In this document: piece after piece, positions 57,540 through 64,000 of the stretch
Layout of the letters: the number at the start of each line of letters is the position of its first letter
How positions within the stretch are numbered: the stretch's first letter is position 1
NCBI GenBank assembly: GCA_024638165.1
Contig: JAHEKV010000003.1
Span: forward strand, 124,001 to 188,000
Source: Flavobacteriaceae bacterium
GTDB lineage: Bacteria; Bacteroidota; Bacteroidia; Flavobacteriales; Flavobacteriaceae
Length of the DNA stretch: 64,000 bases
Reading direction: 5' to 3'
Notes under the pieces: generated by a model
Database searches by the model: none
What the model saw: the letters and a program-made list of their open reading frames with translations, nothing else
Told to the model about the DNA's origin: nothing
Program-made: the position numbers and the translations under genes

Positions 57540-60080
57540 TTAATCGGCACTTTCGGTAGTAGTAGATCGCTGAACCACGAGACTCTCTTTTGAGTCTTCG
57601 AGGTCTAGAATGATTTGATCACCTTCGGTTAAACGATTATTTACAATTTCTTCAGCTAACAAGTCTTCGATATACTTCTGGATCGCTCTTTTAAGCGGAC
57701 GCGCACCATATTGTTTATCAAATCCTTTGTCAGCAATAAATTCTTTCGCCTCTTTAGAAAGCTCAATTTTGTAGCCTAAATCTTCGATACGATGAACGAC
57801 ATTTTTAAGCTCAATATCGATGATTTTGTGAATATCCTCTTTTTCTAAGGCATTAAACACAACAACGTCGTCAATACGATTCAAAAACTCAGGCGCAAAA
57901 GCTTTTTTCAAGGCCTTTTCAATGACTCCGCGATTGTGATCTCCTTCTTGAGCTTTCTTGGCTGCAGTTCCAAATCCGACTCCTTGACCGAAATCTTTGA
58001 TCTGTCGAGCACCAATGTTTGAAGTCATGATGATAATTGTATTTCTAAAATCGATTTTACGGCCTAGACTATCAGTTAGATACCCATCGTCTAAAACCTG
58101 TAAAAGCATATTAAAAATATCCGGATGTGCCTTTTCAATTTCGTCAAGAAGGATAACCGCATAAGGTTTTCTTCTCACCTTTTCAGTGAGTTGTCCTCCT
58201 TCTTCATATCCGACATATCCCGGAGGTGCACCGACTAATCGCGAAATAGCAAACTTCTCCATGTATTCGCTCATGTCAATTCGGATAAGTGCCTCTTCAC
58301 TATCAAAAAGCTCACTTGCTAAAACCTTGGTTAATTGTGTTTTACCTACCCCTGTTTGACCTAAAAATATAAACGAACCAATAGGCTTGTTTGGGTCTTT
58401 TAAGCCGGCTCTATTTCTTTGAATAGCGCGTGCAACTTTGTTTACTGCATCGTCTTGACCGATTAATTTCTTTTTTAAAACACTGGGGAGTTCTGCTAGT
58501 TTATTACTTTCTGCCGTCGCGATTTTGGTCACGGGGATACCGCTCATCATCGATACAACATCAGCTACTTGCTCTGCGTCGACTATTTCTCGATGTTGCT
58601 TACTTTCTTCCTCCCATGTCGCTTGCGCGTCTTCTAGCTCTTTTTCTAGACGCTTCTCGTCATCTCGCAATTTAGCGGCCTCTTCATAACGTTGTTTTTT
58701 TACGACTTCGTTTTTTAGTACGCGCACATCTTCAAGCTTTTTTTCTAGTTCAAGAATTTGCTTGGGAACATTCATGTTAATGATGTGAACGCGAGATCCA
58801 GCCTCGTCTAGCGCATCGATTGCTTTGTCAGGGAGAAAACGATCACTAATATATCGGTTCGTTAAACTAACGCATGCAGCTAAGGCTTCATCTGTATAGC
58901 GAACATTATGGTGATCTTCGTAACGTTCTCTAATATTTTGAAGGATTTCAATGGTTTCATCGATAGAGGTTGGCTCCACAATGACTTTTTGAAAACGACG
59001 TTCTAAGGCTCCATCTTTTTCGATGTGTTGACGATATTCATCAAGGGTGGTAGCTCCAATACATTGAACCTCACCTCGCGCAAGGGCTGGCTTAAACATG
59101 TTTGCGGCATCAAGACTTCCTGTTGCACCCCCGGCGCCTACAATGGTGTGAATTTCATCGATGAATAGAATAATGTCTCTATTTTTTTCGAGTTCATTCA
59201 TGACTGCTTTCATGCGCTCTTCAAATTGACCTCGATACTTAGTACCTGCCACTAGTGATGCTAAATCAAGTGTAATAACTCTTTTATTATAAAGAATACG
59301 GGATACTTTCTTTTGAACAATACGCAGTGCGAGCCCTTCAGCAATGGCGCTTTTCCCTACACCGGGTTCACCAATAAGTAGTGGATTGTTCTTCTTCCTA
59401 CGACTTAAGATCTGAGAAACTCGTTCAATTTCTTTGAAACGGCCTACTACCGGGTCCAGCTTATTTTCTTCGGCAAGTTTGGTTAAATCTCTTCCAAAAT
59501 TATCTAGAACCGGAGTCTTTGATTTTACCCCTTTCTTTGAAGTACTCGAGGCCTTATTAGATGTATTTTCATCTTCAGGAAGATCAGAAGATTCTGAAAA
59601 TGAATCAGCCGATGGGCTATCTAGATAATCTTCATCTTGAGTAATCATCGACTTGAATTGCTCTTTAACCGTGTCGTAATCCACTTTCATTTTCTGTATT
59701 AAACGCGTAGTAGGATCGTTTTCGTTTCTAAGAATACAGAGTAAAAGATGCGCGGTATTAATAGTGGTGCTTTGGAATAATTTAGCCTCTAAAAAGGTAG
59801 TTTTAATGGCACGTTCAGCCTGACGAGTTAACCGCAAGTTTTTTTTGTCATTACTCGTCAACCCTTCAGTATTACTAGGGTTAAGTATTTCTACTTTTCT
59901 GCGAAGATGGTCTAAATCGATATCGAGCTGATCAAGAATACTGATCGCTTTTCCACTACCATCTTTTAGAATTCCTAAAAGCAAGTGTTCTGTTCCAATA
60001 AAGTCATGCCCTAATCGTAGTGCTTCATCTTTAGAGTGTGAGAGAACCTCTTTGACTCTCGGTGAAAAATTATCGTCCAT
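57540..60080 (-). CDS. clpC: ATP-dependent Clp protease ATP-binding subunit ClpC
   Basis: AAA+ unfoldase feeding ClpP. The 846-residue protein has two N-terminal Clp repeats (1-145), an acidic Ser-rich linker (about 150-185), AAA-1 with Walker A G-E-P-G-V-G-K-S-A, a UVR-like middle region (L-E-K-K-L-E-D-V-R, K-K-Q-R-Y-E-E-A-A-K-L-R-D), and AAA-2 with G-Q-T-G-V-G-K-T-Q and I-L-L-D-E-I-E-K. The tail lacks the arginine-kinase partner genes (mcsAB) seen in Firmicutes. Divergent from gyrA. Confidence 0.95.
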   Translation of the reverse strand: MDDNFSPRVKEVLSHSKDEALRLGHDFIGTEHLLLGILKDGSGKAISILDQLDIDLDHLRRKVEILNPSNTEGLTSNDKKNLRLTRQAERAIKTTFLEAKLFQSTTINTAHLLLCILRNENDPTTRLIQKMKVDYDTVKEQFKSMITQDEDYLDSPSADSFSESSDLPEDENTSNKASSTSKKGVKSKTPVLDNFGRDLTKLAEENKLDPVVGRFKEIERVSQILSRRKKNNPLLIGEPGVGKSAIAEGLALRIVQKKVSRILYNKRVITLDLASLVAGTKYRGQFEERMKAVMNELEKNRDIILFIDEIHTIVGAGGATGSLDAANMFKPALARGEVQCIGATTLDEYRQHIEKDGALERRFQKVIVEPTSIDETIEILQNIRERYEDHHNVRYTDEALAACVSLTNRYISDRFLPDKAIDALDEAGSRVHIINMNVPKQILELEKKLEDVRVLKNEVVKKQRYEEAAKLRDDEKRLEKELEDAQATWEEESKQHREIVDAEQVADVVSMMSGIPVTKIATAESNKLAELPSVLKKKLIGQDDAVNKVARAIQRNRAGLKDPNKPIGSFIFLGQTGVGKTQLTKVLASELFDSEEALIRIDMSEYMEKFAISRLVGAPPGYVGYEEGGQLTEKVRRKPYAVILLDEIEKAHPDIFNMLLQVLDDGYLTDSLGRKIDFRNTIIIMTSNIGARQIKDFGQGVGFGTAAKKAQEGDHNRGVIEKALKKAFAPEFLNRIDDVVVFNALEKEDIHKIIDIELKNVVHRIEDLGYKIELSKEAKEFIADKGFDKQYGARPLKRAIQKYIEDLLAEEIVNNRLTEGDQIILDLEDSKESLVVQRSTTTESAD

Positions 60081-60270
60081 ACTTCCGCGATTAAATCTCT
60101 AAATTAATAAATCTATTTACCATTATTCAATTTTCGTGCCTTGAGTTATTCACCTGACAGCTTTTCAGGTTTGTTGATAAATAGTTGATTAAACCCTGTT
60201 AAATTCGTCGGTCTCGCTAGTCATTAATTGTAAATTGGCCTATTAACTTATAAGGAAATACTGTAGATCA
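60081..60270. other. clpC-gyrA divergent intergenic region
   Basis: 190 bases without a gene, containing the promoters of clpC and gyrA. A 6-base inverted repeat ACCTGA/TCAGGT with a 7-base spacer (60152-60170) is the only clear structure. I find no full TTTG-N19-TAnnTTTG on either strand and no DnaA-box cluster. Confidence 0.5.
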
Positions 60271-62805
60271 ATGAATGAAGGAGAAAAGCTCATTTCGATC
60301 AATATTGAAGACGAAATGAAATCAGCTTACATCGATTACTCGATGTCTGTTATTGTTTCAAGAGCATTACCGGATGTGAGAGATGGTTTAAAACCTGTTC
60401 ACCGCCGCGTGTTATACGGAATGCATGAGCTCGGAGTTCGCTCTAATTCGGCATACAAAAAATCAGCAAGAATTGTAGGAGAGGTACTTGGTAAATATCA
60501 CCCACACGGTGATACTTCGGTATATGACACTATGGTACGTATGGCTCAAGAATGGAGTTTGCGATATATGCTTGTTGATGGTCAGGGTAACTTCGGTTCT
60601 GTCGATGGTGATTCGCCGGCAGCGATGCGTTACACCGAGGCGAGAATGAGAAAGATCGCTGAAGAAATGCTTGCTGATATTGATAAAGATACCGTTGATC
60701 ATCAGTTAAACTTTGATGATACGCTTAAAGAGCCTACTGTGCTTCCTGCGAGAGTTCCCAACCTTTTGGTTAATGGGGCGGCCGGTATCGCTGTAGGTAT
60801 GGCTACGAATATGCCTCCTCACAACCTTACTGAGGTGGTTCAAGGAACGATTGCTTATGTGAGAAATCGAGACATTTCTATCGAAGGTCTAATGCAGTAC
60901 ATTAAAGCTCCAGACTTCCCAACCGGAGGTACTATTTATGGATATGACGGAGTGAAAGAAGCCTTTGAAACAGGAAGAGGTCGAGTAGTTATGCGCGGTA
61001 AGGCAGTTATCGAGGAGGTTCAAGGGAAAGAGTCTATCGTTGTTACTGAGATTCCTTATCAAGTGAATAAGGCGGATATGATCAAGAAGACCTGGGATCT
61101 TGTTAACGATAAGAAGATTGAAGGTATTTCTGCTATTAGAGATGAGTCAGATCGAAACGGGATGCGTGTTGTTTATGTTTTGAAACGTGATGCAATACCG
61201 AACATTGTACTTAATATGCTCTATAAATACACGGCGCTACAATCTTCGTTTAGTGTAAATAATATTGCTCTCGTGAAAGGACGTCCTCAGCTATTAAACC
61301 TGAAGGATATGATCCATCACTTCGTGGAGCATCGTCATGAGGTAGTTATTCGTCGTTCTCAATTTGAATTGAATAAAGCAGAGGAGCGAGCTCACATCGT
61401 TGAGGGGTTAATCATTGCTTCGGATAATATAGATGAGGTGATTGCTATCATCAGAGGTTCAGCAAATGTGGATGAGGCTCGAGGAAAACTGATGGAAACC
61501 TTTAAGCTTTCAGAGGCACAGGCCAAGGCGATTGTTGAAATGAGACTGCGACAATTAACAGGTCTTGAGCAAGATAAGCTTCGAGCTGAATATGAAGAAT
61601 TAATGGCTACGATCGCTGATCTAAAAGATATTCTTGCTCGTGAAGAGCGCAGAATGGATATCATCGTTGAAGAGCTCGAAGAAATCGGATCGAAATTCGG
61701 TGATGAACGTCGCTCTCAAATCGATTACTCTGGTGGAAACTTTAGAATCGAAGATATGATTCCTGATGAGCAAGTTGTGATTACTATTTCTCACGCAGGA
61801 TACATCAAGAGAACTCCACTAGCTGAATATAAAACTCAGAATAGAGGAGGAGTGGGTCAGAAAGCATCTGCCACTCGAAATGAAGATTTTCTTGAAAGCA
61901 TATTTGTTGGAACGAACCACCAATACATGCTCTTCTTTACTCAATTAGGAAAATGTTATTGGTTAAGAGTTTTTGAAATTCCTGAAGGTTCAAGAGCTTC
62001 TAAGGGTCGAGCGATTCAGAACTTGATTCAAATTGAGAATGAAGACCGTATCAAGGCGGTAATTTGTACCCAAGATCTCAAAGACGAAGATTACGTAAAT
62101 AACCACTATGTAATCATGGCAACCAAACAAGGGGTGGTTAAAAAGACGGTATTAGAACAATACTCAAGACCTAGACAGAGTGGTATCAACGCAATTACTA
62201 TTCGTGAAGGAGACGTACTACTCGAGGCTAAACTAACCACAGGTTCAAGCCAAGTAATCCTTGGTCTTAAATCAGGTAAGGCCATCCGTTTTGAAGAGAG
62301 TAAGACACGACCGATGGGTAGAAATGCTTCAGGAGTGCGTGGGGTGACTTTAGCAGATGAAAAAGATGAAGTAATCGGTATGGTCGCGGTAAACAATCTC
62401 GAGGAGAATATTCTAGTAGTTTCTGAAAAGGGATATGGCAAGCGTTCTGAACTTGAAGACTATCGCATTACCAATCGTGGAGGAAAGGGTGTTAAAACGC
62501 TTACAATTACTGAAAAAACCGGAAACCTTGTTGCTATTAAATCGGTAACGGATGCAGATGATCTGATGATTATCAATCGCTCAGGGGTAGCTATCCGTAT
62601 TTCAGTAGAGGATCTGCGTGTTATGGGTAGAGCTGCACAAGGGGTGAAGGTAATTAACCTTCGCGCCGATGATGAGATTGCTGCTGTTGCCAAAGTGGTG
62701 AAAGAAGAGGATGTGGTAGATGAAGACGAGATAAGAGACATCGATGTTGATGAATCGAATAATTCAACCGATGAATCTATTGGTAATACGAGTGAAGAAA
62801 ACTAA
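60271..62805 (+). CDS. gyrA: DNA gyrase subunit A
   Basis: Breaks and rejoins DNA in the gyrase A2B2 complex. The 844-residue protein has the catalytic Tyr121 in A-M-R-Y-T-E-A-R-M and the quinolone-determining [10 protein letters not shown], with Thr82 at the place of E. coli Ser83 and Asp86 at that of Asp87. The GyrA box in the C-terminal pinwheel reads Q-N-R-G-G-V-G, slightly off the classical Q-R-R-G-G-K-G. The tail is very acidic. A TPR gene follows after 27 bases. Confidence 0.96.
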   Translation: MNEGEKLISINIEDEMKSAYIDYSMSVIVSRALPDVRDGLKPVHRRVLYGMHELGVRSNSAYKKSARIVGEVLGKYHPHGDTSVYDTMVRMAQEWSLRYMLVDGQGNFGSVDGDSPAAMRYTEARMRKIAEEMLADIDKDTVDHQLNFDDTLKEPTVLPARVPNLLVNGAAGIAVGMATNMPPHNLTEVVQGTIAYVRNRDISIEGLMQYIKAPDFPTGGTIYGYDGVKEAFETGRGRVVMRGKAVIEEVQGKESIVVTEIPYQVNKADMIKKTWDLVNDKKIEGISAIRDESDRNGMRVVYVLKRDAIPNIVLNMLYKYTALQSSFSVNNIALVKGRPQLLNLKDMIHHFVEHRHEVVIRRSQFELNKAEERAHIVEGLIIASDNIDEVIAIIRGSANVDEARGKLMETFKLSEAQAKAIVEMRLRQLTGLEQDKLRAEYEELMATIADLKDILAREERRMDIIVEELEEIGSKFGDERRSQIDYSGGNFRIEDMIPDEQVVITISHAGYIKRTPLAEYKTQNRGGVGQKASATRNEDFLESIFVGTNHQYMLFFTQLGKCYWLRVFEIPEGSRASKGRAIQNLIQIENEDRIKAVICTQDLKDEDYVNNHYVIMATKQGVVKKTVLEQYSRPRQSGINAITIREGDVLLEAKLTTGSSQVILGLKSGKAIRFEESKTRPMGRNASGVRGVTLADEKDEVIGMVAVNNLEENILVVSEKGYGKRSELEDYRITNRGGKGVKTLTITEKTGNLVAIKSVTDADDLMIINRSGVAIRISVEDLRVMGRAAQGVKVINLRADDEIAAVAKVVKEEDVVDEDEIRDIDVDESNNSTDESIGNTSEEN

Positions 62806-62832
62806 CTTGCGCTCCATTAATTCAAAAAAAAC

Positions 62833-64000
62833 ATGAGAAAATACTTTTTAGTTGCAGCTTCAATGCTTTCAGTATTAGCTGTTAACGCCCAGAAAGATGA
62901 GTTGAAGGCAGCTACTAAAGCATTAAAAAAAGGAGATGCTGCTTCTGCTATTCAAGCGTTAAATCCAATCGCTGAAATTGCTAAATCTGCTGATGACAAG
63001 ACTAAAGCTAATTTTTATGCGCTTTATGGTCAAGCGAGCCTTCAATTAGCTCAAACAGGTGAGGGAGATTACGATCCTGCGATTGAAAGTTATGAGGCGA
63101 TCGTTGCAATGAACGCTTTGAAATATATCGAAGAGGCAAATCAGGCTCTAAAAACGATTTCTAACGACTTAGTTAATGCTGCAGTAGAAGCTCAGCAAAC
63201 TTCAGATTACGCGCTTGCTGCGGATAAACTAGACTTAGCTTATCGCTTAAGCCCTAAGGATACCATTTATCTTTATTATGCAGCGGGATCTGCGGTTAAT
63301 GCAAAAGACTATGACAAAGCGTTAGAGATCTATGTTCGTCTTAAAGAGATGAATTACGACGGAAGTGAAAAGCGTTTTGCTGCTATCAATATAGCTTCTT
63401 CTGAGTTAGAATATTTTGACGAGGCTACACGTGACCTTTATGTAAAAGCAGGTACTCATAAAGATCCTAAGGATGAGGTGACTCCATCGAAGCGTTCTGA
63501 GGTGGTTAAGAACATCGCTCTGATCTACCAACAAGAAGGGCGCAATGAGGAGGCTCTAGCTGCTTACGAAGATGCCATTGCTCAAAACCCTGGAGATGTT
63601 GCACTTATTCTGAATAAGGCCAACCTTTATTACACGATGGGTCAGCCTGAGAAGTTTAAGTCTTTAATGGAGGAAGCTTCAGCGATGGATCCTACCAACC
63701 CTGATCTTCAATATAATATTGGAGTAATTGCTATGGAGCAAAACAATATGGAAGAAGCTCGTGCTGCTTTCTATCGTGCTCTAGAAATAGATCCAACCTA
63801 TATCAATGCTACCTTAAACCTTTCAACGACTTATATCAACGAAGGAAATGCCCTAGTGGATCAAATGAACGAGCTAGCGATGTCAAATAAATCCTCTGAT
63901 CTTGATAAGTACGATGCTCTTAAGAAGCAGAAAGAGGAGTTCTTCATGGAAGGGGCTAAAGTTCTCGAAGCTTCTTTGGAGAACCTTCCTGGGAATAAGG
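62833..64000 (+). CDS. Secreted tetratricopeptide-repeat protein (C-terminus beyond the window)
   Basis: Starts with a signal peptide M-R-K-Y-F-L-V-A-A-S-M-L-S-V-L-A-V-N-A-Q and stays open to the window end (389 codons). TPR-like helical pairs run through it, for example K-A-L-K-K-G-D-A-A-S-A-I-Q-A-L near 28, Y-D-P-A-I-E-S-Y-E-A-I near 85, and A-L-A-A-Y-E-D-A-I-A-Q-N-P-G-D near 240. It probably acts as a periplasmic scaffold; the partner is unknown. It is likely co-transcribed with gyrA. Confidence 0.88.
   Translation, partial: MRKYFLVAASMLSVLAVNAQKDELKAATKALKKGDAASAIQALNPIAEIAKSADDKTKANFYALYGQASLQLAQTGEGDYDPAIESYEAIVAMNALKYIEEANQALKTISNDLVNAAVEAQQTSDYALAADKLDLAYRLSPKDTIYLYYAAGSAVNAKDYDKALEIYVRLKEMNYDGSEKRFAAINIASSELEYFDEATRDLYVKAGTHKDPKDEVTPSKRSEVVKNIALIYQQEGRNEEALAAYEDAIAQNPGDVALILNKANLYYTMGQPEKFKSLMEEASAMDPTNPDLQYNIGVIAMEQNNMEEARAAFYRALEIDPTYINATLNLSTTYINEGNALVDQMNELAMSNKSSDLDKYDALKKQKEEFFMEGAKVLEASLENLPGNK

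Noticed and set aside
60081-60270. Replication origin beside gyrA
   Set aside because: No DnaA boxes or repeat array; gyrA alone is not enough.
60514-60516. Thr82 in GyrA as acquired quinolone resistance
   Set aside because: Thr at this position is a natural state in flavobacteria, so it says nothing about selection.

Overview
The window reads as chromosomal housekeeping DNA from a member of the Bacteroidota, most likely order Flavobacteriales. The reasons are family-level: paired DUF6452/DUF6048 genes behind rlmD, DUF3822 beside rsmD, a split transketolase, bifunctional thrA with thrB and thrC, a DUF2807 protein, many LxxC lipoproteins, and promoter elements of the Bacteroidota type (TTTG, about 19 bases, TAnnTTTG) rather than sigma70 type. 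Genus cannot be fixed from sequence alone. I see no CRISPR array, phage, insertion sequence or integrated element; coding density is very high.

Layout. 1-3.2 kb: start of a MerR regulator (cut by the window edge), tRNA-Leu(GAG), tRNA-Lys(UUU), aroK, a PRTase, an S4 RNA-binding protein and an FKBP lipoprotein with a calcium-repeat tail. 3.2-7.9 kb: outer-membrane barrel, two-subunit transketolase, tgt, lptG. 7.9-14.4 kb: accA, dnaB, a Cof-type HAD phosphatase, then the translation operon thrS-infC-rpmI-rplT (leftward). 14.5-17.4 kb: PAP2 phosphatase plus ArnT-like glycosyltransferase, and a ZIP transporter. 17.4-23.2 kb: THUMP methyltransferase, rlmD-DUF6452-DUF6048, rocD, a cyclophilin lipoprotein. 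23.2-31.8 kb: acyltransferase, secreted M20 hydrolase, xerD, aroQ, lpdA, two msrB genes, a collagen-like lipoprotein, an MFS exporter, DUF2807. 32-42.5 kb: lon, cmk, rpsA, pyrR-pyrB, a small conserved protein, rnz, pdxH, ppk1. 42.5-50.8 kb: miaE, dnaX, rnpB, rsmD, DUF3822, a membrane-anchored unknown, a RecD-like helicase, kdsB, a HAD phosphatase, yebC. 50.8-57.4 kb: a RmlD-like reductase, gcvT, thrC, thrB, thrA. 57.5-64 kb: clpC, gyrA and a TPR protein cut by the window end.

Working together: translation (thrS, infC, L35, L20, S1, Tgt, RlmD, RsmD, MiaE, tRNAs, RNase P, RNase Z), replication (dnaB, dnaX, gyrA, xerD), proteostasis (lon, clpC, two PPIases, two MsrB), envelope building (lptG, kdsB, ArnT-like/PAP2, acyltransferase, accA), and amino-acid or nucleotide synthesis (thrABC, aroK, aroQ, rocD, pyrR/pyrB, cmk) are interleaved in short operons.

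No new multi-gene system is evident. The items most worth a second look are regulatory or molecular: an apparent AUA start for infC; a short leader ORF with hairpin and terminator before thrA; loss of zinc-site cysteines in Tgt and DnaX; a cysteine-rich insertion in ornithine aminotransferase; rsmD ending inside rnpB; near-universal 3' overlap of convergent genes; and several -7 elements so close to start codons that the mRNAs should be leaderless.
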